Assembly (NCBI GenBank): GCA_001664505.1
Contig: CP011806.1
Coordinates: forward strand, 4,591,835 to 4,643,577
Length of the DNA: 51,743 nucleotides
Reading direction: 5' to 3'
From: Acidobacteria bacterium Mor1
Lineage (GTDB): Bacteria > Acidobacteriota > Polarisedimenticolia > Polarisedimenticolales > Polarisedimenticolaceae
A program made the position numbers and the translations under genes. This document shows positions 16,107 to 24,075 of this stretch, piece after piece. Position 1 is the stretch's first letter. Each line of letters opens with the position of its first letter. The notes below the pieces were generated by a model that searched no databases, was not told the origin of the DNA, and worked only from the letters and a program-made list of their open reading frames with translations.

Positions 16107-17129
16107 CTAGCTGCCGCCACCGGTGAAGGAGACCGAGATCGAGGTGGGATCGAGGGTGCAGACCCCGTTGGGGCGCTGGTTCCAGTTGCAGTCGAGTTCG
16201 GCCAACGAGCCGAGATCGACCACGACGAAGCCCACCGTCCGCTCCTGCAGGCGGATATCGCTGATCGTCGCGTTGACCTCGATGGAGGTCTGGCCTCCGA
16301 CCTGGAGCCGCGCCGTCTGGACGGGGCAGGCGTTGCCGACCCGGTCTGCGGTGATCCAGGGGAGGCCGGACGGGACGTCGTCTTCCTGCATCGGATTGTA
16401 GATGTAGAAGCAGTTGTCGGCGTCGTCGGTAACCCCGTCGGCGTCGGAGTCACAAGAGGTGATGCCGGTCAATGGGCTCCGGGCCTGACAGCCATCGGGC
16501 ACGCCGTCGAACGTGTCCGCATCGTTGTCGAGAAACTGCTCCCTGTTCAGGGCGAGCGGGCAGTTGTCGATCCGGTTCGGGATCAAGTCTGGAATAGACG
16601 GGTCGGGGTTGTTCGGGTCAGGGGGGTCCATCCGATCCGCGGGGTCGACCAAGCCTGGGTTCAGGTCCAGCTCGTTGTCGCTGCTCGGCGGCAGATTGAG
16701 CGGCTCCAGGCGCCGGGCTTCGGCCTCGAACACCAGCCGAATCGTACCGGTGGATCCCTCGGGGATAGGCCCAGTGGCCAGCCCCGTGGCGCAGAAACCC
16801 GCGGCGGTCGACCCGAAGGTGGTGTTCTGGAAGGCGCAGACGTCGTCGCCGGCGATCAGGTCGAAGGTCTGGCCCCCGACGGTGAACTCGGCCACCGAAA
16901 CGCTGATCAGGGAACTCTGCAGTCCGGTGCCCGGCACCGACTCCACCGCCCGGGTCGAACAGCGTCCGTTGAAAGGAGCCGCCGAGATGATCGGGCTGGG
17001 CCAACTGTTGCCCACGAAGAGCTGGACCGCGCCGACGTCCTGAATCGCGTTATCTACCTCGGTGCAGCCTGGAAGAATCAGCAGGAACGCTAGGAGCGCC
17101 GCGGTAGAGATCCTTCGAACCGTCACCAT
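16107..17129 (-). CDS. Lipoprotein with thrombospondin type 3-like calcium-binding repeats
   Basis: This 340-residue protein begins with a lipoprotein signal ending LLILPGC (Cys 22). The N-terminal ~150 residues are beta-rich with several cysteines. A Pro/Asp-rich linker (DPPDPNNPDPSIPD) leads to Asp-rich segments (DNCPLALNREQFLDNDADTF, CDSDADGVTDDADNC, then VGNACP) that match thrombospondin type 3 repeats, which bind calcium in outer-surface proteins. The C-terminus is a small beta domain. It is followed (upstream in the window) by the bidirectional terminator and preceded on the same strand by another lipoprotein gene 18 bp away. Role unknown; probably surface-exposed. Confidence 0.82.
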   Translation of the reverse strand: MVTVRRISTAALLAFLLILPGCTEVDNAIQDVGAVQLFVGNSWPSPIISAAPFNGRCSTRAVESVPGTGLQSSLISVSVAEFTVGGQTFDLIAGDDVCAFQNTTFGSTAAGFCATGLATGPIPEGSTGTIRLVFEAEARRLEPLNLPPSSDNELDLNPGLVDPADRMDPPDPNNPDPSIPDLIPNRIDNCPLALNREQFLDNDADTFDGVPDGCQARSPLTGITSCDSDADGVTDDADNCFYIYNPMQEDDVPSGLPWITADRVGNACPVQTARLQVGGQTSIEVNATISDIRLQERTVGFVVVDLGSLAELDCNWNQRPNGVCTLDPTSISVSFTGGGS

Positions 17130-17147
17130 CCAGTCAGGCCTCGACTT

Positions 17148-17876
17148 CTAGTTGAAGGAGATGAACACCGGCGAGTCGCCGGTGAACGTGCTGGCCACCA
17201 GGAAGTTCCCGCAGTTGCGCGAGATGTACGAGGAGCTACCGAAACCGCACACGTTCATGTTGGACGGGGTGCAGTTGATCGAGGCTTCGAAGGAGGCGAT
17301 GAACGCCTGGGCGTCGACGGTCACGGTCAGCGTGCCTCCGGCGGTACCCACCGTCGCGATGCCGTCGGCCGCGAACTGGTCGAACTCGTAGCTCAGAGGC
17401 TGGGTCACCGCGCGGGGATCCGGCACCAGGGAGAAGTCATCGGCGGTACCCAGGTTGGCGTCGACACCCGGATCGACCAGCCCTTCGATGCAGGTGGCCG
17501 GCACCAAAGGCGGGTTGTCGTCGCGCAGCAGGATGGTGCTGATCACGATGTTCTCGACCCGGTACGAACCGGTGTTGAGCGGGATCATCGGCAGATTGTT
17601 GCCGGTACCGTTGAGGTCGACGGTCACCGGGTTCTGCAGCAGGGAGAGCGGTACACCGAGAGCGACCTGGGTGGCCGGGTCGACCGGTACGACGGTGATC
17701 TGGTTGAGCGTGAAGCTCGCCGTGTCGTAGCGGGAAGCGGCCGAGTTGGCGACGGTCAGCTGCGGGTCGAGGTTCGACACGCCGACCTGGAGCACGTCGG
17801 TGCCGGGACATCCGGCGATCAAGAGCGTCGCCGCCACAAAGATCACCGCTCGCATGCTGTTCTTCACTTTACGCAT
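17148..17876 (-). CDS. Predicted lipoprotein, unknown function
   Basis: The start chosen is ATG 17876, which begins a classical lipoprotein signal (MRKVKNSMRAVIFVAATLLI, then AGC with Cys 23); the frame is open further upstream but without signal features. The mature part (about 220 residues) is beta-rich. DTASFTLNQITVVPVDPATQ and GSYRVENIVIST recall carbohydrate-binding or fibre-like lipoproteins such as DUF4382-type proteins, but I cannot assign it. Several cysteines near the C-terminus (INCTPSNMNVCG, ISRNCG) may form disulfides. It is co-oriented with the lipoprotein gene at 16107, and the pair is probably one transcript. Confidence 0.75.
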   Translation of the reverse strand: MRKVKNSMRAVIFVAATLLIAGCPGTDVLQVGVSNLDPQLTVANSAASRYDTASFTLNQITVVPVDPATQVALGVPLSLLQNPVTVDLNGTGNNLPMIPLNTGSYRVENIVISTILLRDDNPPLVPATCIEGLVDPGVDANLGTADDFSLVPDPRAVTQPLSYEFDQFAADGIATVGTAGGTLTVTVDAQAFIASFEASINCTPSNMNVCGFGSSSYISRNCGNFLVASTFTGDSPVFISFN

Positions 17877-18032
17877 CGCAACCTGCCCCCCAACAAAGAG
17901 ATGCCGCATTTCCGGTTTGAATCCGGCCGGCACCGCCGATCCATTGTGTCTTGACCGCGTCGATTCCGCTAGCCGTCCCACCGTCCGGGCGCCTGCATCG
18001 ACGCAGGACGCCACAGTGCGTCAAGGTACTTC

Positions 18033-18055
18033 GTGACCCGGCAGGAGCGGGTCAC
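18033..18055. repeat. 8-bp perfect inverted repeat
   Basis: GTGACCCG (18033-18040), a 7-base loop and CGGGTCAC (18048-18055) form a hairpin in the gap between the cyclophilin gene end (18175) and the lipoprotein start (17876). It could be a terminator stem without a U tract, or an operator near the lipoprotein promoter. Confidence 0.5.
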
Positions 18056-18084
18056 TATAAACGAGTCGTTGCTGTGAAACAACC

Positions 18085-18112
18085 GCAGCCCGCCGGTTCA
18101 CCCCCGGGCTGC
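18085..18112 (-). terminator. Probable terminator hairpin after the cyclophilin gene
   Basis: GCAGCCCG (18085-18092) pairs perfectly with CGGGCTGC (18105-18112). On the minus strand it is followed by GGTTGTTTC, a weak U-rich tail. It lies about 60 bp past the stop at 18175. The remainder of the 298-bp gap shows no gene. Confidence 0.5.
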
Positions 18113-18174
18113 AGTCGCAGGCGCTCCTGCTTTGTTTTCAGTGGTTTGCGGCGATTCGTCGGTTCCTGCTCGGC

Positions 18175-19119
18175 TCAGGATCCCGAGGCTGCCAGTTCAC
18201 GCACCACGATGTCGCGGATGGTGACGTCCTTGAGCGGTTTGAAGGCGGGCCGCGAGGTCTGGGCGCTGCTCGCCACCTCGGAGATCCGCTTCACCACGTC
18301 GAGCCCCTTGGTCACCTGTCCCAGGACCGTGACCTGGCCCAGCAGGGCCGGTTCCGGCCGCAACATCACCACGAACTGGGAGCTGTTGGCCGGGGGCGAG
18401 GGTTGGGCCGGCTTGAGGATCACGGTGCCCGCCAGTACCGGCCGGGAGGACTTCTCGGCCGGGAAGAGGAAGGGCCGCCGGGGGGTCGGCGCGTACTGGG
18501 CATCGCCGGCGGCGACCGACAGCTTCGGCCGCACCTCGTGGATCGGCAGGGCGTCGTAGAAGTCGGCGTTGGCCATGTCGACGAAGGCCTTGACCGCGAT
18601 CGGCGAGATATCGGCGGCGAATGTGATGGTGTAGTTGCCCATCGAGGTCTGGACCTCGGCCTCGTAGCGCTTGGCCGGGTCGTACTTGGGCAGCATCTTG
18701 ATCAGCAGCTCCTGGGAGCGGACGCCGTTGCCCTCCCAGCTGATGCTGTAACTGCCCACCTGGCCCAGGCCCGGGTAGAGCGCCGCCAGGTCGACCACGG
18801 CGCCGTAGAAGGTCAGCGGCGCCAGTTTCGAAGGCCGGGTCGGTTCGGCGACCTTGCTGTCGGCCCGCTCCAGGGGCTTGCCGTCCTTGAGGATCTTGAA
18901 GCCGCGGCTCAGGTCGATCTTGACCGGGTTGCTCAGGCTGTCGCTTCCGTTGTTTCCGACGCTGATCCGCACCGGAAGGGGATCGCCGGCGTAGTAGAAA
19001 AGCTGGCTCAGCTCGAGGTTGACCGTCACGTCGGAGGGGGCCTGGCTCGAGGCCGGCAGGACCGCGGTCAGGGCGAACAGGCACAGGACGGCGGCGGTGC
19101 GTCGGATCTGGTTCATCAT
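18175..19119 (-). CDS. Secreted cyclophilin-type protein with altered active site
   Basis: This 314-residue protein has a signal peptide (MMNQIRRTAAVLCLFALTAV, then LPASSQA). An N-terminal beta domain of about 125 residues (LELSQLFYYAGDPLPVRISV) looks like an immunoglobulin-type fold. The C-terminal half is cyclophilin-like (TSMGNYTITFAADISPIAVK, NSSQFVVML, GQVTVLGQVTKGLDVVKRIS). The motif that is FHRVIP in active enzymes reads IHEVRP here: the catalytic Arg is Glu. The following Gln and the second Phe of SQFF are also changed. The fold is clear; prolyl isomerase activity is doubtful. The start has GAGGAG upstream and the gene lies 23 bp after comF. Confidence 0.8.
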   Translation of the reverse strand: MMNQIRRTAAVLCLFALTAVLPASSQAPSDVTVNLELSQLFYYAGDPLPVRISVGNNGSDSLSNPVKIDLSRGFKILKDGKPLERADSKVAEPTRPSKLAPLTFYGAVVDLAALYPGLGQVGSYSISWEGNGVRSQELLIKMLPKYDPAKRYEAEVQTSMGNYTITFAADISPIAVKAFVDMANADFYDALPIHEVRPKLSVAAGDAQYAPTPRRPFLFPAEKSSRPVLAGTVILKPAQPSPPANSSQFVVMLRPEPALLGQVTVLGQVTKGLDVVKRISEVASSAQTSRPAFKPLKDVTIRDIVVRELAASGS

Positions 19120-19142
19120 GTCTCCTCGGGAAGAACATCGGA

Positions 19143-19928
19143 TTATAGGAGCCCCCCGGAAGACCGGTCAAACCGGGGCAGGGCCCGGGCCCAGACGGCC
19201 AGGTGGACCGACCGGGCCCCGGATTCCAGCAGCGCCGTGGCGCAGTCCCGGGCGGTGGCCCCGGTGGTCAGCACGTCGTCCACGAGCAAGACCCGCTCTC
19301 CGGTGGCTCCCAGCAGCGGTTTGAACCGCCTGGCCCCGGTCAGCCGCTCGAAGGCGGTGCGCCCCTTGGCCGGGGAGCCGTGGCGAAGGGCATGCACGGT
19401 GGTGAACCGGCGCAGGGGCAGCGTCAATGCCGAGGCTACCCGGCGGGCGAGCCGCTCGGCCGGGTTGAAGCCGCGCCGCAGCCGCCGAAACGGATGGGCC
19501 GGCACGAAACAGACGCAACTCCGGTCCGTGGCGAAGCCGCCCGGGCCCAGCGCCTCGGCGAGTTGATCTCCCAGAGGATCCAGCAGCTCCGGCCTGCCGG
19601 ACTTCGCCCGCAGCAGGAATCGCCGGGCGGTCCCGCGGTAGAGCACCGCCGCGCACATCGGATGAGGCGTGGGGGAACGCTGCAGGCACTCGCCGCAGGG
19701 GAGCCCGGCAGGGCCGAGGGCATCGCTGCCGCCGGGCCGCGGCAACCCGCACTGGGGACAGCCCCGCCAGCCGAGAGGACGTAGCGCGCTCCAGCAGGAA
19801 GCGCAGGCGCCCAGGTAGGGCCGGCCGGGGATCGGCCGGCCGCAGGCGAAACAGGGGCCGGGCAGCAGCAGACGCACGAGGCGCACCGTGCCGCGCCGCA
19901 GGGCAAAGGCGGCCTTCGGTCGTTTCAT
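19143..19928 (-). CDS. comF: ComF-family phosphoribosyltransferase-like protein
   Basis: This 261-residue protein has the ComF/GntX layout. An N-terminal zinc-ribbon-like region carries Cys pairs (CFACGRP, CASC, CPQCGLP, CGEC). The phosphoribosyltransferase domain follows, with VPAHPFRRLRRGFNPAERLA and the PRPP-binding loop VLLVDDVLTTGAT. In naturally competent bacteria ComF helps process incoming single-stranded DNA with PriA and DprA. In other bacteria its role is unclear. It follows rlmH by 77 bp on the same strand and precedes the cyclophilin gene. Confidence 0.9.
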   Translation of the reverse strand: MKRPKAAFALRRGTVRLVRLLLPGPCFACGRPIPGRPYLGACASCWSALRPLGWRGCPQCGLPRPGGSDALGPAGLPCGECLQRSPTPHPMCAAVLYRGTARRFLLRAKSGRPELLDPLGDQLAEALGPGGFATDRSCVCFVPAHPFRRLRRGFNPAERLARRVASALTLPLRRFTTVHALRHGSPAKGRTAFERLTGARRFKPLLGATGERVLLVDDVLTTGATARDCATALLESGARSVHLAVWARALPRFDRSSGGLL

Positions 19929-20005
19929 GGGGTGAACCGTCGAGGAGGCGTGGGAGCACCCGCTCCGAAACTAGGGGAGTACCGCCCGAAGCGTCAAGCG
20001 CCGCG

Positions 20006-20470
20006 CTACTTGTGGTAGGGGATTCCGCGCAGGATCGTCATCGCCCGGTAGAGCTGTTCGGCCACCAGCACCCGGGCCAACTCATGGGTGAAGGTCAAAG
20101 GCGACAGCGACCAGCAGTGGTCCGACTCGAGGCGGAGCGTCTTGTGCAGGCCGAGGGGGCCGCCGAGAATCAGCGAGAGTTCCGGTGTGGCCCAGCGTTC
20201 GAGTTGCTCGGCGAGGCCGGGACTGTCCAGCAGCTTGCCCCGCGGGTCGAGGGCAACTTTGAGGCCTCGCGGTTCCAGGGCGTCCCTGAGCGCCGCCGCT
20301 TCCCGTTCCTTGACGTGTTCGTCGCTGTAGCGTCCGCCGGCACGGGTCTCGGGAACGATTCGCAGGCTGTACTCGACGCCGAGTTGTTTCAGCCGGTCGG
20401 CATAGCGGGTGTGCAGCGCGTCGAGTTCGCGGTCGCGGGGTTTGCCCACGCTGACCAGCCGGATCTTCAG
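20006..20470 (-). CDS. rlmH: 23S rRNA pseudouridine-1915 N3-methyltransferase RlmH, CTG start
   Basis: This SPOUT-class methyltransferase has 154 residues and modifies 23S rRNA helix 69. It matches RlmH from its first residues (KIRLVSVGK) to the end (SPLTFTHELARVLVAEQLYR, GIPYHK), with the AdoMet-binding knot LSLILGGPLGLH. Alignment to family members puts the start exactly at a CTG (20468-20470), which overlaps the rsfS stop as CTGA. GGAG lies seven bases upstream. No ATG, GTG or TTG occurs at a suitable place: the frame is open upstream but is not RlmH-like there, and the first downstream GTG falls within the conserved first beta strand. CTG initiation is therefore the best reading. Confidence 0.92.
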   Translation of the reverse strand: MKIRLVSVGKPRDRELDALHTRYADRLKQLGVEYSLRIVPETRAGGRYSDEHVKEREAAALRDALEPRGLKVALDPRGKLLDSPGLAEQLERWATPELSLILGGPLGLHKTLRLESDHCWSLSPLTFTHELARVLVAEQLYRAMTILRGIPYHK

Positions 20471-20850
20471 GCCGAGGCTCCGGGCCGATCCTGTTCGCCT
20501 ACGGTGGGAAGCTCGAGGGATTCCAGCGGGATCGTCTGGGCGTCGCCCCACAGCCGCTCGAGGCCGTAGAACTTGCGCTTTTCCTCGGTGAAGATGTGGA
20601 CCACGAAATCGATGTAGTCCATCAACACCCAGTCTCCGCTGCGCCGTCCCTCGACATGGCTCACCTTGAACCCGGCTTTGCGGGTCTTCCGCTCGATGTT
20701 GTCGGCGATCGCCAGCACCTGCCGGTCGGAAAACCCGTGGCAGATCATCAGGTAATCGGCGAAGTCGCAGATCGTGCGGAGGTCGAGGATCAGGATCTCT
20801 TCGGCCTTTTCCTCGGCGGCCTTGGCGGCATGAATCAGGGCGGGGGTCAG
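20467..20850 (-). CDS. rsfS: Ribosomal silencing factor RsfS, CTG start
   Basis: RsfS binds ribosomal protein L14 on the large subunit and blocks subunit joining in stationary phase. The 127-residue protein has the full family pattern: ALIHAAKAAEEKAEEILILD, FADYLMICHGFSDRQVLAIA, and the signature SGDWVLMDYIDFVVHIF. The first ATG (20748) lies inside the conserved domain, so the start must be upstream. A CTG at 20850 overlaps the stop of the obg-nadD frame as CTGA and has GAGAGGAG eight bases before it. No ATG, GTG or TTG lies between, and none lies in the nine codons before it. It ends in another CTGA overlap with rlmH. Confidence 0.92.
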   Translation of the reverse strand: MTPALIHAAKAAEEKAEEILILDLRTICDFADYLMICHGFSDRQVLAIADNIERKTRKAGFKVSHVEGRRSGDWVLMDYIDFVVHIFTEEKRKFYGLERLWGDAQTIPLESLELPTVGEQDRPGASA

Positions 20851-22586
20851 CGGGACGTCTCCTCTCGATAGAGCTTTCGTTCTCGAATATACCGGGCGAC
20901 TCCAGGGGGTACAAGCCCGTCGAGATCCTCGCCGGCCGCGGCCCGGCGCCGGATTTCACTGGAGGAGATCGGGATCGGTTCCATGGCGAGGCGGTAGACG
21001 GTACCGCCCGCGGTGTCCCGGTCGGACAGCAGGTCGAGGCCGGCCCGTCGTCCCTCGGGGACCCGTACCAGCCGCGGTCCGATCTCGGGAGCCAGCGGCT
21101 GGTTCTCTTCGTCGGGCCGATCGACGGCGACGAAGTCGAACTCCCGCAGCAACGTCTCCCAACGATGCCAGGTGGGAAAGTCGACGAGGGAATCCATGCC
21201 CACGATGAACAGCGGATGGGCGTCGAAGGCGGCGTCCTCCCGCAGGGCACGCAGGGTGTCCAGAGTGAAGCTGACACCGCCTCGATCTATCTCGGCGGTG
21301 GAGACCTCGAGCCCTTCTTCATCTTCGAGGGCGATCCGCAGCATCTCCAACCGGTCCTCGACCGGCGTGACGTCATCGTCCAGTTTGTGAGGCGGTGTGT
21401 ACGCCGGCATCAGCACGACCTTCGACAGGCCGAACACGTCGCGGACCCGCCGGCAGATCGCCAGGTGCCCCAGGTGCACCGGGTCGTAGGTGCCGCCGAG
21501 GATCGCCTTGAAGCGCAGCGGTTCGGTCGGCGTCGGCGGTTTGAGCACGCGGACCCGCTTGCGTTCCTCTTCGAGGCGGTCGAGGGTCCCGCCGGTCAGG
21601 TGCACCAGTTCGTCGAGCCCCTCGCCGGTCACCGCCGACACCTTGAGCAGCGTCAGCCCGCTCTTCTCGGCGTACTCCTCGATGCGTTGGGTCACCTCCG
21701 GGTCTTGCAGGGAGTCGACCTTGGTCATCACCAGGATGCGGGGTTTCTGTCCGAGCTCCTTGCGGTAACGCCGGAGCTCTCGTTGGATTACCCGGATGTC
21801 CGCCACGGGATCGCGATCGGGGACCGTCGGGTCGACCAGGTGCAGCAGGACCCGGCAGCGTTCGACGTGCCGCAGGAAACGATGACCCAGTCCGCTGCCC
21901 CGGTGAGCTCCTTCGATCAAGCCGGGTACGTCGGCCATGACGAAGGTGTCGAAGCTGCCGCGGTTCACCACACCCAGGTTCGGCACCAGCGTGGTGAACG
22001 GGTAGTCGGCGATCTTGGGCCGCGCGGCGGAGACCCGGGAGATCAGTGTCGACTTGCCGGCGTTGGGCAAACCGACGAGCCCCACATCGGCCAGCAGCTT
22101 GAGCTCGAGCCGCAATTCACGGCTCTCGCCGGGGCCGCCCGGTTCGTGGCGGGTCGGTGCCCGGTTGGTCGAGCTGGCAAAGCAGGCGTTGCCGCGCCCG
22201 CCGCGGCCTCCTTCGGCGGCGACGAATTCCTGCCCCGGTTCGGAGAGGTCCGCCAGCGCGCGTTCCCCGGACTCGTCGAGGACCAGGGTGCCGACCGGCA
22301 CGCGGAGCACCCGATCGGCGCCGGACTTGCCCGCCTTGTCGGAGCCCTCGCCGTGGCGGCCGCGTTCGCCGCGATACTCGGCGCGGTAGCGGAACTCGAG
22401 CAGCGAGTGAACGTCCGGATCGGCGATCAGGATCACCGAGCCGCCGCTGCCTCCGTTCCCTCCGTCCGGTCCGCCACGGGGCACGTACTTCTCCCGCCGG
22501 AACGAGAGACAGCCGTTGCCGCCCGGACCACCCTTGACCAGGATGCGGGCTTCGTCGACGAAGTTGGATCGGACGCGGGCGCTCAA
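20847..22586 (-). CDS. Fused Obg GTPase and nicotinate-nucleotide adenylyltransferase (Obg-NadD)
   Basis: One uninterrupted frame (579 residues from TTG 22586) contains two whole proteins. Residues ~5-150 are the glycine-rich Obg fold (FVDEARILVKGGPGGNGCLS). Residues ~160-335 are the GTPase domain with GLPNAGKST (172-180), DVPGL (219-223), TKVD (288-291) and SAVTG (317-321). A charged/Pro-rich linker (about 340-358) leads to NadD, with GGTYDPVHLGH (364-374) and SSSEIRRR near the C-terminus. Obg acts in ribosome assembly; NadD adenylates nicotinate mononucleotide in NAD synthesis. The genes are usually separate neighbours; here no stop lies between them. An ATG at 22622 falls in the loop of a terminator hairpin, so TTG 22586, nine bases after AGGA, is preferred. 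Confidence 0.9.
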   Translation of the reverse strand: MSARVRSNFVDEARILVKGGPGGNGCLSFRREKYVPRGGPDGGNGGSGGSVILIADPDVHSLLEFRYRAEYRGERGRHGEGSDKAGKSGADRVLRVPVGTLVLDESGERALADLSEPGQEFVAAEGGRGGRGNACFASSTNRAPTRHEPGGPGESRELRLELKLLADVGLVGLPNAGKSTLISRVSAARPKIADYPFTTLVPNLGVVNRGSFDTFVMADVPGLIEGAHRGSGLGHRFLRHVERCRVLLHLVDPTVPDRDPVADIRVIQRELRRYRKELGQKPRILVMTKVDSLQDPEVTQRIEEYAEKSGLTLLKVSAVTGEGLDELVHLTGGTLDRLEEERKRVRVLKPPTPTEPLRFKAILGGTYDPVHLGHLAICRRVRDVFGLSKVVLMPAYTPPHKLDDDVTPVEDRLEMLRIALEDEEGLEVSTAEIDRGGVSFTLDTLRALREDAAFDAHPLFIVGMDSLVDFPTWHRWETLLREFDFVAVDRPDEENQPLAPEIGPRLVRVPEGRRAGLDLLSDRDTAGGTVYRLAMEPIPISSSEIRRRAAAGEDLDGLVPPGVARYIRERKLYREETSR

Positions 22587-22600
22587 GAGATCGGGTCCTG

Positions 22601-22631
22601 AAAACGAAAAGACCGGCCGCATGGGCCGGTC
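22601..22631 (-). terminator. Terminator or attenuator between rpmA and obg-nadD
   Basis: GACCGGCC (22611-22618) and GGCCGGTC (22624-22631) form a perfect 8-bp stem with a 5-base loop, followed on the minus strand by TTTTCGTTTT. It lies between rpmA and the fused gene, and would partly separate ribosomal protein synthesis from the downstream genes. Confidence 0.88.
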
Positions 22632-22655
22632 TTCGGAGTGACGGTGAACCGGTGC

Positions 22656-22916
22656 CTACTCGGCGGCCGGGATCACGCTCACGAAACGGCCGCGCCGGCC
22701 ACGGTTCTCGAACTTGACCGAACCGGGGACCAGGGCGAACAGGGTGTCGTCCTTGCCGCGGCCCACGTTGAGGCCGGGCTTGATCGGCGTACCGCGCTGG
22801 CGGATCAGGATGCAACCACCGTCGACCAACTGGCCGTCGAAGCGCTTGACGCCGAGCATCTTGGGATTGGAGTCGCGGCCGTTCCTCGAACTACCGCCTG
22901 CTTTCTTATGTGCCAT
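22656..22916 (-). CDS. rpmA: 50S ribosomal protein L27
   Basis: This 86-residue protein is L27 of the large ribosomal subunit, located near the peptidyl-transferase centre. The N-terminus [19 protein letters not shown] is the family hallmark and needs no propeptide removal. It continues with [20 protein letters not shown] and [18 protein letters not shown], close to full family length. It is the second gene of the rplU-rpmA pair, 33 bp after rplU, and is followed on the same strand by a terminator hairpin. Confidence 0.98.
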   Translation of the reverse strand: MAHKKAGGSSRNGRDSNPKMLGVKRFDGQLVDGGCILIRQRGTPIKPGLNVGRGKDDTLFALVPGSVKFENRGRRGRFVSVIPAAE

Positions 22917-22949
22917 GTTTGATTACCTCGCGTTCGGGCCGGAGATCGC

Positions 22950-23264
22950 CTACGCCTGGATGGCGTCGATCTTCACCGCCGTCAGGTGCTGACGGTGGCC
23001 GGCCGACTTACGGTTGGCATTTTGCCTCGGTTTGTAGGTGTAGATCAGCACTTTCTTGTCGCGCTTCTGGGCGACGACCGTGCCTTCGACGCGGGCCCCA
23101 TCGACCATGGGAGTGCCGACGCGGGAGTCCTCGCCGCCACCGATGAGCAGCACCTGGTCGAAGACCACCGACTCGCCCGCCTCGGCGGACATTTTGTCGA
23201 CGTGGACGACGTCCCCTTCCTGAACGCGCAACTGTCGGCCACCGGCCTGGATCACCGCGTACAT
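22950..23264 (-). CDS. rplU: 50S ribosomal protein L21
   Basis: L21 binds 23S rRNA in the large subunit. The start is ATG 23264 with AGGAGA upstream, giving MYAVIQAGGRQLRVQEGDVV, the normal L21 N-terminus; an earlier in-frame ATG at 23333 adds non-homologous residues. The protein (104 residues) ends with the typical basic segment KVLIYTYKPRQNANRKSAGH and QHLTAVKI. The rplU-rpmA-obg-nadD-rsfS-rlmH order is conserved in many bacteria and supports one transcription unit with an internal attenuator. Confidence 0.98.
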   Translation of the reverse strand: MYAVIQAGGRQLRVQEGDVVHVDKMSAEAGESVVFDQVLLIGGGEDSRVGTPMVDGARVEGTVVAQKRDKKVLIYTYKPRQNANRKSAGHRQHLTAVKIDAIQA

Positions 23265-23331
23265 ACGCCTATCTCCTGGAGGAAAACGCAGACTATAGAA
23301 GGTGCCCCGGGGTGTGTCAAGATGGGCCTCC

Positions 23332-24075
23332 ATGAGCTACCTGCTCCAGGTTTTCCCCCTGACCCTCCTCGCCGGGGCCGTGGGGCTCTGGATCTTCCGC
23401 AAGCGTTCAACCCGGTTCAGAATAAGCTTTCTCGGCCTGATTTTGGCCCTCTTGACCCTGATTTGTTGGCCTCCCGTGGCCTGGATCGGGGCCAGGAGCC
23501 TGGAAGCCCCCTTTCTGGGCACCGTGGAGCCCCGGGAGCCCGCCCAGGCCATCGTGGTGCTCTCGGGCCACGTGGTCGGCCCCAGCAAGCTGCGCCCCCG
23601 GGCGGAACTGGGCCGCGATACCTACCGCCGGGTGCGCCACGCCTCCTGGCTCTACCTCGATTGGCTGGCCGTTCCGGTGGTCGCCACCGGCGGGAGCGCC
23701 GATCAGGGACGGGCGATCCGCGCCGAGGTCATGCGGAACCGGCTCATCGCCGAGGGGGTACCCGCCGAGCAAATCCTGGTCGAGACCCGCTCCAGCAGTA
23801 CCTGGGAGAACGCGGTCTACACCCGCGAGCTATTGCAGGCCGAGGGGATCGATCGCATCGCGCTGGTGACCGACGCGGTACACATGCGCCGCGCCGTCGG
23901 GGCCTTCGAGAAGCAGGGGTTCGAGGTGGTGCCGGCGCCGTGCTGTTTTCGCGGCGGGCAGTTCCCCTGGATCATGGATACGGCGGTTCCCGGTTATCGC
24001 GCGCTCTACACCAACGAACTCGTGTTCCACGAGTGGTTGGGTTTGATCTGGTACAAGCTGCGGGGACGGGCCTAG
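23332..24075 (+). CDS. YdcF/ElyC-family (DUF218) membrane protein
   Basis: The start is ATG 23332 (247 residues). Two transmembrane segments (about residues 5-20 and 30-50) precede a DUF218 domain: AQAIVVLSGHVV, VVATGGSADQGRAIRAEVMR, ILVETRSSSTWENAVYTREL, IALVTDAVHMRRAVGAFEKQ. ElyC-type members affect peptidoglycan or lipid-carrier metabolism. The active residues of DUF218 (the GG loop, Glu, Asn and His motifs) are present. It is transcribed divergently from rplU and convergently with mglA. No partner gene is next to it. Confidence 0.85.
   Translation: MSYLLQVFPLTLLAGAVGLWIFRKRSTRFRISFLGLILALLTLICWPPVAWIGARSLEAPFLGTVEPREPAQAIVVLSGHVVGPSKLRPRAELGRDTYRRVRHASWLYLDWLAVPVVATGGSADQGRAIRAEVMRNRLIAEGVPAEQILVETRSSSTWENAVYTRELLQAEGIDRIALVTDAVHMRRAVGAFEKQGFEVVPAPCCFRGGQFPWIMDTAVPGYRALYTNELVFHEWLGLIWYKLRGRA

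Noticed and set aside
22587-22622. ATG at 22622 as the obg-nadD start
   Set aside because: It lies in the loop of the rpmA terminator and the added residues do not match Obg proteins; TTG 22586 fits better.
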